The notes under the pieces were generated by a model. The model did no database searches, had not been told where the DNA came from, and saw only the letters and a program-made list of their open reading frames with translations. Of a stretch of DNA of 64,000 nt, positions 1 to 13,341 are shown in pieces. How positions within the stretch are numbered: position 1 is the stretch's first letter; each line of letters begins with the position of its first letter. Source of the stretch: Phallus indusiatus (Eukaryota; Basidiomycota; Agaricomycetes; Phallales; Phallaceae); NCBI GenBank assembly GCA_027605045.1, contig JAQFWX010000042.1, positions 62,001-126,000 of the forward strand, read 5' to 3'. The position numbers were made by a program, and so were the translations under genes.

Positions 1-2
1 GA

Positions 3-977
3 TACATTTTAGACGAAAACATGGAGGAAGCGCTCATGGCACCAGCTCTCAAAGAACTGGAGTATCTGAAACAGTTTGGTCGACCGCTGCTACCATTTCA
101 ACGTGAAAGAAGAGAGTCTTACGATTACAAGGAGCAGTCCCCGTTGGACCACGTCCAGAATCTTAAACGCTACCTTCTCATCGCGTCCTCGCTCGTCCCC
201 AGGAACACAGCTCTTCATCAGTTCTGTATCCGCCATCCCTATCTCCAGATGAGCAACATTATCGTGTCGGAGTCGTCAAACTCCGAATCTCACAGGGTGA
301 AAATTGTGGGACTGCTTGACTGGCAACACGCTTCGATCCTACCCGCGTTTCTCCTCGCCGGTATACCGGATCGCTTGCAGAACTACGATGACCCAGTCTC
401 CGAGGCTCTCATCCCTCCCTCGTTGCCGGAAAATTTAAAAGAGCTGGATCGATCTGAACTGAGTGTTGTTATGGAACTCCATGTCCGCCGTCTCGTCCAC
501 TTTTACTACGTCAAGAGCACGGAGGAGTACAATAAGCTTCATCATGATGCGTTGTCCGACCCTGGGTCTATGTTCATGAGCGACCTGTTCGACCGAGCCG
601 GTTGGCCCTGGGAAGGTGAAACTCACGAGCTGAAGGCCTTTTTAATAGCGGCAGCAGAAATTTGGTGGAAAAAGAGTCGTGTAGGGGAGAAAGGGGATGT
701 GCGGTGTCCAATCGCGTTTGATCCCGAGGACATACGCCAGACAAAAGAGCTGAGCGCAAGGTTGAAAGTAGCTGACGAGAATTTTGAGAGGTGCCGCAGC
801 ATTATTGGATTTGAGACCGTGGAGACTTGGGTTTTCAACGAAAACTACGAAAGGGCCTCTGAGCTTGCTAGGCTGATGAAGGCGAAGGTGTTGACCGCGA
901 TCCCGGAGAAGGAAGTCCGGGCTAAGGTTGAGGCGAATTGGTTCTTGGACGATATGGACGAAACGCCTTACATGTAA
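3..977 (+). CDS. FMP29/AIM9-like phosphotransferase (APH-fold), 3' part
   Basis: This is the C-terminal part of a fungal aminoglycoside-phosphotransferase/protein-kinase-like protein of the FMP29 (AIM9) group, known in yeast as mitochondrial. The frame is open to the left edge of the window (from base 3), so the gene is cut by the window and the ATG at base 21 is probably an internal Met. Visible family marks are the catalytic-loop-like RHPYLQMSNI segment (His-x-x-x-x-x-x-Asn) and the following metal-site-like LLDWQH segment, then the PDRLQNYDDP stretch and a long helical C-terminus ending in WFLDDMDE. No intron is seen in this last exon. The substrate is unknown for the family. The family call is firm; the mitochondrial location is inferred only from the family. 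Confidence 0.85.
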   Translation, partial: YILDENMEEALMAPALKELEYLKQFGRPLLPFQRERRESYDYKEQSPLDHVQNLKRYLLIASSLVPRNTALHQFCIRHPYLQMSNIIVSESSNSESHRVKIVGLLDWQHASILPAFLLAGIPDRLQNYDDPVSEALIPPSLPENLKELDRSELSVVMELHVRRLVHFYYVKSTEEYNKLHHDALSDPGSMFMSDLFDRAGWPWEGETHELKAFLIAAAEIWWKKSRVGEKGDVRCPIAFDPEDIRQTKELSARLKVADENFERCRSIIGFETVETWVFNENYERASELARLMKAKVLTAIPEKEVRAKVEANWFLDDMDETPYM

Positions 978-3949
978 TGAAAATTAGATCTACTGAAAAG
1001 TATTTTACAGCGGAGTTTTGTTGTTATTTTGTTGTGCTTTTTATACATTGACCTCTTTGCTGGCAATGCCACTGTATGCCAGCGCGCGGTTTATTCTTCA
1101 GGACGTCTTACGCTCGACGCGGAACGAAACGGAAGGGACTCCTGTTCGAGCCTCATGTATAGGTAAATAACGCCACATAGGTTATGCATTATGATTGCCG
1201 CTAATTGACATTCCCTATGATTTACAAGTTCTGAATCATCAAGAATATTTACAATGTGGATTAATCATCGGCCCACATGCCCATTTCAAATTGTTTCATC
1301 CATGGCGCGTTTCGAATTTGCTAGGAATATATAAAATCCAATTCTTCTCAAAATCAGTGGCACTTCCGGCAATCTTTGAAAAAAAAAGTCAATGGGCACT
1401 CCAATTATTCTATGACGATTTTATGATAATCAACGACGATGTCATTAAGAAGACGGAAGACATGTCATGAAAATCTTCAGCGCGTACTTCAGCAAACTTC
1501 AAATTCATATATTCAGTATCAATAACGAGTGACTTCTTTTGATCTGATGTGCCAGGGATGTTTCATGCTCCGGCCGTTCCATCTGTGAGCCAGTCAAGTT
1601 GCGAGCTTAACGAAGATCTGTAGTATCCATGGTCAAAACCAAAGACTAAAACCAAAAAATAAAACTTTATCGTCAGTATCTGCTTGGTTATTTCTCCGAT
1701 TTGCTGTGTTGAAGATTTCATCACGCAGGCACATTTGGGGTATGTGCATCCTCTCCGTTACATAACTTAAGCTCTGACATATGGAATGTTGCACTGGCAC
1801 CCTGAGTCTGAGTCCCTGACCGGTACGTACCATCATATCGCATCCTCTGACTCACATACATAAAAGAAGGCGATCACTTCAAGTTATACTTTGACGATTT
1901 GACGTCGTTATCAATCTGAATGTATAGGGTTTATATGGGGAAAGGTGTTCTTTTAATTTGTTACCAAGTATGTCAGATACAATTACAAGGGAGACTCTCT
2001 ATGACGTGTAATATTGAGAATGTGGTACAGTTCGACCAGAAGTTTGACCTGGGCCTTCCTGAGAACTCATCGTACGACCGGACGCCTCAATTCAATACAC
2101 ATCCTGGAGAGACATGAATCTCGGACGTAAGTGGTTCAAGCTCATACGTATACATGTTCTGTGATTTAGGTTGCGCGTTTGAGTATACATAAATAGCGCA
2201 AGCCGCATCACAGGTATTTGAACACTGCCAAGTCTTTGGCTGGGTAATAGAAGTCGACGTCAGAAAGAGCCTTTCAAAGAACCTCTCCAGTAAAAATGAT
2301 GACGATCCCTCTTCGTGTCCCGGGGATTATACTCTTAGGCTCATAGGAACGTCCGCCATTTTAAGTTTCCGTTTCGCGTTCCCTATCTTAGGATCAGGAA
2401 ACACCACTATTTCATGAGAGTACTTCCAAAAACATCCGAGGAGAATGCCACAGGCGATCATCAAGTTGTTCTGCGGTTGTTGGCTGTATTTGTAATAGGA
2501 ACCCTGCCGGTTCGGTATACATACCTCGAAATGCTGTTGTGAGAATTGGGGAAGGTCGACTTACTTCGACGTAGTATGAGAGCTGGTGGCGAGAGCGTTG
2601 TGAAATCCAAGGTATTTACTAAAAACGCACGGCCGAATGCGAAATTTGGGTCCGTAATGAAGGAAGTTGCTGTAGAAACGTCTAGTATTGTTTAGACTCA
2701 GCAAGAGTCAGATGAAACGCTGCCGAGCACACCCCCTTAATCGCGACGAAGGTGAAGTTTAGAGCGCATTATTACTTCACATCCCTTTCATAAAGAAATT
2801 TCTAGAAAGTTGGCTTATATGTACATATGAACACTTAATACGAGAACTCATGACTTGTAATTACGGGTGCATATATGCTGCTCTTAAACGTACAAAGCGG
2901 TGACTAGCCTAGTCGCACTGAACAACCTTGCGTGCACTTCACATCTAATCAGCCAGTCAGATCTTTTGCTATTACGTACTCATGCATACCTAAGATTTGA
3001 CAGCATTGATGAAGTTAGATCGCTGTATTGCGAACTTTCTAGAAAAAGAACTGAAGAATAATGAAGAATGTTCAGTTGTTATGTAAAATCTCAGTCTGGC
3101 ATGATCGGTTTGTTTCTCTCGTTGAGATGTGACTTATGTAAATGAGCATGGTTACTAGCCCCCAAATGAGCGAACCAACGCCGGTACCGCGAGGCTCCCA
3201 AAACTGTCTTTTTAACGTTTATTAAATTTTGATACATCAAGTGACAGAACCTTGCTTGTAGTACATATAATAAAACACGTGGGAAGATTCACATTCATTC
3301 GTTCAAGGTTTTGTTCTAATGTACATAATATTAGCCTATGGTCCTTTTTTACCAGCCCAGTATTCAGTCGCGCGAGAGTAATATGCGAAGCGGATCACGC
3401 ACGTAAGGTTCCCCAAAATTTAGGCGATATTTCGGGGTGGGGAGACGTCTCCGCGGGTCATGCGGGCTGCGCGCATTGGGCCGGCCTGGCACTGGCACTG
3501 TAAAAGACATGTACATGCACGCATCTTCGGTGCGTTTTAGGCCCAATAGGGGTAAAGTCCGTAGGAAAAACGAGTCATCGGGGTCAAACCTTAGTTTTTA
3601 TTTAATTTTTTTTCTTAACATTTATGAAGCGAGGTGAGGCGTATGAATGAAGGAGGAACGCCCGAGTCAGCTTGAAACGTCTTGTCTGTTCAGCCTAGCC
3701 TCTACTTCTTTTATCTACTTCTTCTGCTCCTTTGAAGTATTTCTATTGTCTTTCCCCGCACCGTAACTCTTCAATACGTCACTAAATATCGTGGCTGGCC
3801 TGAATACGTAGATTCATCCATTGCCACCCGCTATTGTCATCCACCGATCTTCGACCTCGATCTAGCTATCAGGATCGTTTTTTTTTTCAAAATCTTGTTG
3901 ATCTATTTTACCCCGTCCAAAATCTTCCAAACTGTTTTATAATCATCGT
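978..3949. other. intergenic, no gene recognised
   Basis: About 3 kb without a supportable gene. Short open frames exist (for example 1195-1470 and 3252-3503), but none shows a recognisable motif, a convincing start with neighbouring splice sites, or similarity to the other genes here. The sequence is AT-rich with many stops in all frames. The last part (about 3700-3949) is the 5' flank of the next gene. Confidence 0.6.
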
Positions 3950-4913
3950 TTGTTTTCTCACTGCTTGTCTCAATCTTTGAATCTGAGCCAATCCGAAAAT
4001 CTGGGGACATCGGAGAAGTGGGATCAAAAGACGACTACAGAGACGACAATGACGATGGGGCATGATGGCGTACGGATACAGTTCAATCCGGATAACCGGG
4101 TTTTCTGGGCACATCGGACTACGCTGAATTTAATGGAAGACGGAGAGCTAGATGAGGCATATCAAAGGGCGTACAGATTTCTCACTGAGCGGATCAAGGT
4201 TCTGGTGCAGGAGCATAATTGGAAGGAGATTGATTTTGGTAGTAGACAAGTGAGTGATCGTTTTGGACTATAATGTTAGGACCCGGGCTGTCGTGATTAA
4301 CGAATTGGGCATTTTTTGTTTGGTTGTCCAGTTGCTCCTGTCGATGACCAAAGCTGGTTTTATCAACCGGTTTACCCTTCCGCACACGTTCTATCCGTTC
4401 CTGAACCTATCGGAGTACTCGGAATGGAAAAAGCAGTTCGAAAACGGGATTTTCGCTAATGAGACACACCGATCATCGACAGATCCGAAAGATATTTATA
4501 TTGGAGGTCCGAAGCCCGTTTCTGATATTTTTTACATGCTGCAGTGTATTGCTCCTGGAATGCTGGTGTTGACTTGTAGAATGGGGGAGGACGATTTGGG
4601 AGAATTAGAGTGGACGAGAGCTTTGCCGCCGTACACATGGTTGGAGAATCATGATTTGATGTTGCGATATATTCTTGGATCGAATAAGGCATATGACGAT
4701 TTGTTGATGATCTCACGGGACGAAAATAAGGCCTTCAGTTTGTCGTGGACAGAGGAAGACGTTGATGATCGCAGTTCGACATGCTCGACGGTGGTAGAAG
4801 ACGATTGGGATGAGACGGCTTCAAAGCAAGAATGGTCCAAGGTTCCTGCGATTGACGGGCGGATGTGTGGCACATCATGTGGAGGTTGTCCAAGATGTGA
4901 TATTCTGATATGA
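3950..4913 (+). CDS. uncharacterised protein with cysteine-rich C-terminus
   Basis: The model has two exons, 3950-4249 and 4332-4913, joined across an 82-nt GT-AG intron that keeps the frame and removes an upstream stop. It gives 293 residues. The ATG at 4049 is an equally good start and would remove the first 33 residues, which look like untranslated leader. I do not recognise the family. The middle of the protein (from about LLLSMTKAGF on) looks globular with many aromatic residues. It is followed by an acidic serine-rich stretch (about 244-268) and a short tail with the pattern C-x3-C-x2-C-x2-C (CGTSCGGCPRC) that could bind a metal. No signal peptide or membrane segment is seen. It stands alone between the phosphotransferase and the SNF2 gene, on the same strand as both. 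Confidence 0.6.
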
Positions 4914-5877
4914 TACGACTATCATTTGACTTTGCGGGGTTTGAAGTTTTTTCTTTCCCTTTTTTTTCCTTCTGATATTTTCCAGGAAGGAGAGCCTGGC
5001 AGCGCGGTGTACTATAGCCTGGCTCGAACTGTCTGAGCAAACCTTCCTGATTTTGGCAGATTGCTTCCATTCTGGTAGTGTGGCATGCTGTTCTGTTTTA
5101 TGTTTCTGTTTGGTTAAATTTCCACAAGATGGGTTTTATTATTAAAAATGTTGGCACTTTTGTATTGATATGTGTACATACCGTCATCTGGTTTGATAAA
5201 AGAAAAAGAATTGAGAACCTGGGTCAAAACGTTGCCCGGCGATGCTGGGATTCATTAGGCGTCCAGGATTTGACTCTTGAGGAGTCTTGCATTAAGGACA
5301 ACCATGGTTAGTTGGCACCATGGGTTCTTTTCGGCGCCGCAGCGAACTTCCGATAGTTGCCGGAATTCTGTGCCCACGCCGTTTTAGATTAAGGTTGATG
5401 TATAGATATACAGTGAGAAAAAGCATGTTATTACTGTCGTTCTTTAGTTTCAGGAAAGTGTGCCAATTGAAAGAATGGTTTGTCCTCGGCGCGTCATCGA
5501 TCTGCTATCGTGAGTACGTATCTTGACTTTTCGGTGATAGTTGATATGAAATAATAGGGGCTTTGCAATTCAAGAGAAAAAAAAATCAATTGATTGACTG
5601 ATAATGATATCTTACACTTTGATTAGCCTATAACCCTGGAAATTGCGGTGAAAAAAAATCTGTGCTTCTGGACGGACACAGTGTTTTGTTCACCGCAAAC
5701 GTCGACAGATGGACAGCTTTGCCATGGCGTGAGGCGCTGGACCACCGGTTTCGATTTCCAAACTCAGACTGTCACACAACGCGGTATAATTGACTCGGAC
5801 GCGTCACGCGTCACTTCACCGCACTTTCTGACACACATCTCGCTAATTGAGCCATCTTCTATCTTGACAATTACAAG
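4914..5877. other. intergenic, 5' flank of the SNF2 gene
   Basis: Contains a pyrimidine-rich tract (about 4945-4970) likely belonging to the 3' end of the preceding gene, and then the upstream region of the ULS1-like gene. Short open frames here (5078-5526) have no support. No RNA gene was recognised. Confidence 0.5.
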
Positions 5878-8800
5878 ATGGCTGACGGAACTTTACCTTC
5901 CGTGCATGAAATAACCAAATTGGCTAGAAAAACACTTAGTCGAGACGAATCAGACCCTCGCCCCGTTCCTTCAAAGTACTTAGAACTCTTGATCCAACAC
6001 TTGCGAGTTTATCCCAACGAAACCCATTTTTTGATGGATTGGGACGATCGTGGCGGTGCAATCACCTGTCTGTATTGCTTCAAGGACGCGCTGGTTGGCT
6101 TTGGAGATCAACCACCGTCTTTTCGGCCATTTTGGGTGAGCCCTAATCTCAGCAGCGGCTAAGCACTTTTAGAGTTTGACGCTCTTGTATCTCTAGGACC
6201 ATTTGGAAACCCAGGAGCATAAAACCTTTGCTGCTGCTGCGACTACTCAGGAAGAGGATATGCCAGGCACACGCGATGATCCAATGGACGTAGACGCTTT
6301 CACCCCCAACTTCAACGACTTCAACGATTTCAGCACAGATTTTGCTCCTCTACCGCCTTTGAAACCAGTTAGTCATCGGAAACGTATCAAGCGAAATGTT
6401 CTCATGTCGGATGGCGAAGTTATCGAGTACTCCACCGAAGAGGAGGTGTTCGAAAATCCTCACCATCAACAACCGACTTCTTTAGCCGGCCAACATTATC
6501 AGAATCAGTTTGCCTCTTCGTCTCGTTCGCAAATTATACCCTCGGATTTCGGACCCGCGCCACCCATAAACAATACCGCTACCACTCGCGCTTTGTCGTT
6601 CAGTCCCAATAAACGACCTCATCGTGGATTCAGAAGGCACGAGTTTGGCGATGGCGAGGTTTTCTACCTCTCCACGGACGATGAGACAGTTGATGAACGT
6701 CCGCCACAGAGACAAGGAAAGCACCCTAGACTGGGCGGCGCGCTAGTGAAGAAGTCTCAAGATGGAATTATACCCCTAGGAATCAATCAAGCCCCGCCAG
6801 CTCAAACTTCTCAACTCCCGCCCGCACCGATTCCACAGACACAAGGGGAGACTCCTGTTATCTCTCAATGGAGCAGTCTATCGAACTGGAATAATCCTCG
6901 ACAATTCAATGCTCAATCAGCTTCATCCGTCAATTTCCCGTCATCCGGGAACCCCTATCCTCAGGTCTCTCCGGTTGTCCCCAGCTTTTCATCGAGAGGT
7001 TTCTCGACTCCATTGGCCGGGCCTTCGACATCCAGACCAAGTCCGTGGCAGTCTTTTAATAACGCCCCAAATCGCTTCCCATCATCACCCGGTTTCACAA
7101 CATCTCGTCCGTCCATCACGCCTCAATATCTTTCAGCTCGACCGCTGGGCGTCGGATCTGAGAACTCTAATTTAGCTCACGTTAATGAACCCCCATTCGG
7201 TGTCGGCATGCCAGGAGGGTTTCCTGATATGGATGCCCCAGCTCTTCCAGTATTTGGGCATGGCGGTGGGCAGCTGGATCCACATGATATACCAAGTCGT
7301 AAGTGCATTTTTTTAAGCTTGCGGCTGTAGATCTGTCCTTATTAGTTTATATGCGCCGTTCAGCAAATCAACCGCCCTTTATTGATAGCACTCAGAAGTA
7401 AGCTTCTTTTCCGCTCCACGCACCCCCACCAGTGTTCACCTCCGTTCTTTTTCTCTCTTTTCAATAGGTTCAAAGATTTCTTTCTGACGGCTATGGAAGA
7501 TTTTCAAGAAGCACCAAAAGTTATGGATGCAGCTAAGGCACTCGATATGGAGAACACAAGCAGTTTCTTGCCAGGTTTGGAAGTGAAGCTCATGCCACAT
7601 CAATTGATTGGGATCAGTTGGATGCTTGAGCAGGAGAGGAAAGCCGCAAAAGGAGGTATTCTCGCGTATGTTCATTTATTAAGCTGCTACATGAGTCGAT
7701 GCTCAATCTTCTTTTGTCCCCGCAGTGATGATATGGGGCTCGGGTATGCGATGTCGATTGCGTTTTTTGATCAAAAGCTTGTCTAACGATGTTTCTTTTT
7801 AGCAAAACCTTACAATGTATAGCAACTTGCGTGAAGAACCGCCCTCCGCCTGGCGCTGAACACCGATCTACTTTGGTCGTCGCACCTGCTGCCCTTCTTC
7901 AACAGGTATGAGACCAATCCACTTCTCTATTCTCTAAAGCATTGTCTCACTAATGAGAATCATTTTCAAGTGGAAAACAGAGATCCTCCAGCGTACCAAT
8001 TCGGGACTGTTTACGGTCCACATACATCATAGCAAGGATAAGCTTCACACTGTTGCCGAAGTGAAACAATATGATTTTGTAATAACGACGTATCAAACGC
8101 TGTGCCTCGAGTTTCCGAAGAAAAAGAAAATAGGACCGAATGGGGAAGAAATGGAAGCGCTTTCTTCGGACGATTCCTGGGATGAAACCAACCAGCGTAC
8201 TTCCAGGCAAGTGTTGCAAGACATTACTCTGGGGTTGTGCACCTTGTTTCTCATGTTCTTAACAGAGGCCCTTTGGCACAAACGGAGTGGTATCGTATTA
8301 TTCTGGATGAAGCTCAGTTCATCCGCAACAGGTGGGTGGCATGCGCCCCAGAGAAGCGCTTGCATTGACCGTCTCCTGTCTCCTATAGAAAAACGAGGTC
8401 TAGTAAATGCGTAGCACGATTGAAAAGCACGTATAGGTGGACCTTAACTGGTATGCTTTCTTTCTAAAAACCCTGCGCTTGTCTTCTCTTCTCACGTTTG
8501 AGATAAGGTACACCTGTGGTTAATTCATTGTACGTATCGTTATTCGGTATGCATCTGCAGTCTAGTTTGCTAACTCTCTGTTATAGGGAAGATCTTTATT
8601 CTCCAATCCGCTTTCTCCGAATGGATCCGTTTGATGATTGGCGCGAATTTAAACAAAGAATCGTGAGTCAACTAACTTTGTTACATATCTAGGACGATAT
8701 CGTACTGACTACTTGATTTCCTATGATATCCAGCTTAGTGTGCAGAAGAACCCCAAGCTTGCTGGTACGGCGATACTCATCTCATTTTCCTTTATTATAA

Positions 8801-11302
8801 CACCATCTGAGTTTTGAACTGCTCTAGGTGACCGCGCCCAGGCGATGCTAAAGAAATGTTTGCTCCGACGAACGAAAGATACCAAATTGGAAGGCAAACC
8901 TATCTTGCAGCTTCCTCCTAAAGATATTGAGATTATCCGAATTGAGTTTTCGCCTGACGAAAGACAGGTACGTTGCTGTCTTTCCTTGAGTTTTTATTGC
9001 GTTATTGGATGAATGAATGAATGTTTCTTTTTCTTAAGATCTATGATAGAATAGAAAAACGTGAACAACAGAGAATGACAAAGTATCTTAAAGCTGGCAC
9101 TGTGCTGAAAAAGTGTGTCGTGTTTCTTTCCAAGTTATATCTTTTCTGACCTTTCCTGTCTAGTTATATGGTTATCTTGGTAAGATGTTTCTTTCTTAAA
9201 AAAGGTTGCTCAGGAACCTAACGATGTTCTAGGTCATGTTGCTACGATTACGCCAAGCTTGCAAGTAAGTCTTAAACATTCATCCTTTCCCCAAGCTGTT
9301 CCTTAGCATTCTATCCTCAGTCATCCCTTGTTAATCGCTTCTGTACGTGCCATATCTATGATTGCCTTTTAGGATGTCGATATTAATAGCGTGTTTAGGA
9401 GTCGGAAGATCCCGACGGATTCAACACTGTCTTGGACGAAGCTGATGCCCGATTCCATGGAAAGGCTGCTTCTATAAATGATGTAGATCGCGCGGAAAAA
9501 CTGATAAGTGCCACTTTTGTCAAAGAGGTAAAGTACTATCGTGATGGGTTTGGCCATGTTTATGGTTCTCACTTGTATCGTGTTTTCGTAGGTCAAGGCG
9601 AAGTATGTGTGCTTCATAATGACACCTTCTGTCGATTGACGCATATTTAGATTGTTGGAGCAAGCCGAAGCAAGGATTAAGACCGAATGTCGAGGTCTCG
9701 GTCTTGAGGAAGACGATGCGGAATGTCCGATCTGCTACGATTGTATGTTTGCGCCAGATCTCATGCTATCTTGAATCTTATGATTTAATCTTCTCTTTCT
9801 TTCCTTATTCCTTAGCTTACATAAATAACTGCTGTATTACGGTGCGTGGTTTGTCGCTATGCTGACTATCTCTGTCTGACATTTCATAATCAGAAATGCA
9901 AACATATGTTTTGTGCTGGTGAGACATTGACCATCACCTCATTTTCTCGAGCATAAGAGTTGCTTACTCGTGTTCCCAGACTGTCTCAATGACCTCTTTA
10001 AGAGCCCGCCCAACAAGTACGTCGTCGTTCTTCTACCGAGGCTTATACTTACCTTTCGCCACAGTTTACAAGCTCAAGACGCGGAGTACGCACGAGCTGT
10101 TAAATCGGGTATTCGACCATGTCCTGTTTGTCGTAACAACATACACCCGGACTTTATCTTCAGGACCAAGTTCTTTGAGCCGACAGAGGCGGAGTTGAAT
10201 GTGCTAAGAGGGATTCATCCGAATGCGTCGTCATCCTCGGGGGGGACTACACCTGTCGATACTAAAGGGAAAGGAAAGGCTGTCGATGATCTTGCTGAAC
10301 TGGACGATATTCTTGCCGATATGCATAATGAAACTCTCGAGCCTAGCGCGAAGATGATCAAGATGATTAGTCTGCTGAAACAATGTAAGGCTATAACTTT
10401 GTTTTCTATCGTATGAATGACGTTGTTGACTGTTGGTTGATGTACAGGGAATGAGGAAGCACCTGATGATAAGATTATATGTTATTCTCAATGTGAGTTT
10501 CTGGTGTTGTGTTTCTGGTGACGGCGTGGCATGATCTAACCTTCGTTCTGGATATTCAGGGACATCGATGCTCGATCGTACGTATACTTCGGTTTAAACT
10601 GAGCTACTTGATTGCTGAAAACATGAATCGAACATAGTTGTCGAACAATTGCTGAGAAAGGATGGTATCGATACTGTCCGGTATGACGGGAAAATGTCCA
10701 GGTTGGAACGTGATGCCGCCGTTGTCGAGTTCAAGAAACAATCTGGCCCACCTATTATGTTAATAAGGTGAATTTGATTTAATTTTCTTCTTGTATAGGA
10801 GACCGAAGCTGAATGTGGGTCAACTTAGCCTCAAATGCGGTGGCGTGGGCTTGAATCTTGTAGAAGCAAATAGAGTCATTTGCCTAGACCTTGCTTGGAA
10901 TGCAGCTACAGAGAATCAGGCATTTGACAGAGTACATAGAATGGGTCAGTACCATGGAATGGAGAGTATGTGCAATAGCTTACCACTGCGGTTTCTTAGG
11001 GCAACAGAAGAGCGTGCATGTCAAGCGTTTGATCGTTGAAAATACAGTGGAAGACAGGTGGGATCATAAGTTTCTTTTCTTCTCGATATTTTCTTTCGTA
11101 TTGACCGGGTATGAATCATCTAGGATTTTGAAACTCCAAGCTACTAAGCAAGCTTTGTCTGATGCGGCCCTAGGAGAGGGAAAGGCTGGCAAGCTCAAGA
11201 AATTGACTGTGAATGAACTAAAGACTGTGCGTATTAAGGCCTGTTCTTCTTACATTAGACTCATAACAATATCATTTTTCATAGCTGTTTGGGTTATCTT
11301 AA
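5878..11302 (+). CDS. ULS1/RAD5/RAD16-like SNF2 ATPase with inserted RING finger
   Basis: Hand splicing gives 31 exons and an uninterrupted 1205-residue protein: 5878-6135, 6197-7298, 7364-7397, 7468-7665, 7726-7743, 7803-7905, 7971-8206, 8266-8331, 8389-8450, 8508-8529, 8587-8662, 8734-8764, 8828-8967, 9039-9112, 9164-9179, 9233-9264, 9321-9342, 9399-9527, 9592-9602, 9651-9742, 9816-9841, 9894-9918, 9980-10016, 10065-10384, 10448-10492, 10560-10577, 10638-10767, 10829-10944, 11000-11057, 11124-11226, 11285-11302. A disordered Pro/Ser-rich N-terminus (to about 450) precedes the ATPase. Motif I DDMGLGKT lies at about 531, the DEAQ box at about 664, a C3HC4-type RING (CPIC...CPVC) at 902-959, and the second RecA lobe ends with [12 protein letters not shown] near 1148. 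Such proteins are nuclear DNA translocases, often SUMO-targeted ubiquitin ligases. ULS1 is the closest match by architecture; RAD16 is the alternative. Intron 7 (8207-8265) is GC-AG. Confidence 0.93.
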
Positions 11303-13341
11303 TGCATTCTTATTGGGGTATTCGTGTTTGAGAGTTGCTGACCGGTCGGCCTCTCGATTTTGATTGATTAAGGCTTACTTCTGACGCTTTTTTTGTCGTC
11401 CTACCGTCTTATTTCTGTTTCTTAATTTTATTCTATTGATTAATCACGTCGTGTTATGCTCCAGATATGTATTCTTTTAGTACTTGTGCTATTTCTCGAG
11501 ATGTATCGAACAAAGAACTCAGTTTAAATTTGGTGTAAAACTCTACTTTATTCGTTATATGTAGCCGGTAAGATTAATAGTTGATATGTTTCTCAAGTTT
11601 TATATAAAAATATAATCTACGTTTAGCCTTATACGATGCACTAAGTGATCTCCGTAACTTGAAATAGGGTAGTGGGCCTGGAACTTAAGCGCCGTCGCCA
11701 TGGCTTGCTCCCTACCACACCGACACAAATTCATACATTCCTTTCTCCCATCCTTGAAACATAGCAGGACTAACGAAAATAGCAGAGGAATGTGAAAGGA
11801 TACCAGGGAATATCAGTCAGGCTCAGACTAATTAGAATCACGTCAAAGCAAGGACGCGGCGACCTGAAGAGAATTGACATGCTGTATCACGTATGTGTGA
11901 ATATGGGATAGTTTTTATTCATGAATTTATGAGTTTATATTTATCCGGCCATCCGAAGACCGCGCCCGCGACCCCTTGTTGAAGAAATGAATCTCGTCGC
12001 CTTTTTGAACTTCTGTCGTTCTCGCTGGATTGACTGTTCATGGAGCATTCAAAGAATCACATACCAGACTATCTGGATAATCTTACTTATCTAGAGAACA
12101 AAAAGAGTAACGAAGAGGAACCATAGTGGGCTGAAAGCCACCTCCCGGGTGAAACTGGAAAGTCAGTAAATTAATTAAGTCTTCGGACATTCTTTTATCA
12201 GCTTTTCTTTTTATTCGATCCTCATTCTCATAGTGCTTACCTATGTTTAATTAGACAATAATATAAAGTTCAAGCCAATTTGAATCGTTGGTGATCCTGA
12301 AAGCAATCGTCATACGTGTCACATGAAAACCTCGAAATGTATATACTCTACGACAGGAACACATCGTTGCCAAATATCAATATCCGACTGTAGGGATACT
12401 GGCTGCGACGCCTATACTCTTTGAACCTTTGTCACGACTGGTTTGTTTAGACACTAGAGGCGAGCTTCAATTATGAAGTGGTCCTTCATTACCACTGACA
12501 GCGAGGGGTATGGACTAAAACGATAATCCATTAAATCGAGGCCTCCGGAATTGTCATTTTATCACAGCGTTGACAAAAGAACCTCAATGTGAGTGAGACT
12601 TTTCATTCGATTACTGAAGTCATGGCACTAACACGTATCTGGACAGAATATTCAGTATTTCTTAACATATGGGATGTAGGAGGAATTTCTCCAGAGACTT
12701 CGAGAACTTAATTTCTGCTTATCAGAACGTTGGCACAGGATGCCTCGTGGGTTCTCCGGTTAATCTTCAGCATGGACGAGTTGCTTCCTCAATTCCTGTA
12801 TTTGGGACTCTGGCTTTGAATTCTTAATCTGTTCTAAATGAAAAACTTGTGATCAGAATGAAATTAATATGCTTTCAATAGATGATGAGCGCATATCTCC
12901 AGTCACCAATCTCCATGTGGTCATCCTTCGGCGGATCCTCATCTTGATCCCCCTAAGTGTAGATTGACATTTGAAACTTAAAAATTTATGTGATGGTAAG
13001 CAACATACATAAAGATTATTAGGAGAGTATTAGACAAGGAGTTCCAATTAGTCAATTCAAACTCGACGATGGGATAAGCCAGCGGATAGTGGAAATTTTT
13101 GCCAGTGAGTTTAGCAGGCACACGCCTCGAGTTCTATGTCCGTCGTCGCTCTTGTGAAATTCAACACACGTATTACAACCGGCTTTGGCAAGGTATGGAG
13201 GTGTTTGTACCGCAGAAGTAATCCTTGCAATTCTTGCGAGAGTTTGATTTTTTTTTCCTGGTACACGCCAGTGAACGATATATATAAATATATGTATATA
13301 TATCCTCACAAGTAACCGGTAAGATTCCTTGACGTCAAATC
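11303..13341. other. intergenic, no gene recognised
   Basis: Two kilobases between the SNF2 gene and the antiporter gene. No frame longer than about 85 codons carries a motif or plausible splice sites. The last 100 bases before the antiporter ATG contain an AT-rich run of TATA repeats (about 13279-13301), a plausible core promoter for that gene. Confidence 0.55.

Noticed and set aside
1195..1470. 91-codon open frame
   Set aside because: The start codon is not ATG in good context, composition is like the flanking non-coding DNA, and no motif is seen.
10768..10828. A model of the SNF2 gene using the acceptor at 10799-10800, which adds [10 protein letters not shown]
   Set aside because: The later acceptor at 10827-10828 gives the family motif [14 protein letters not shown] exactly, and the intron size (61 nt) is normal.
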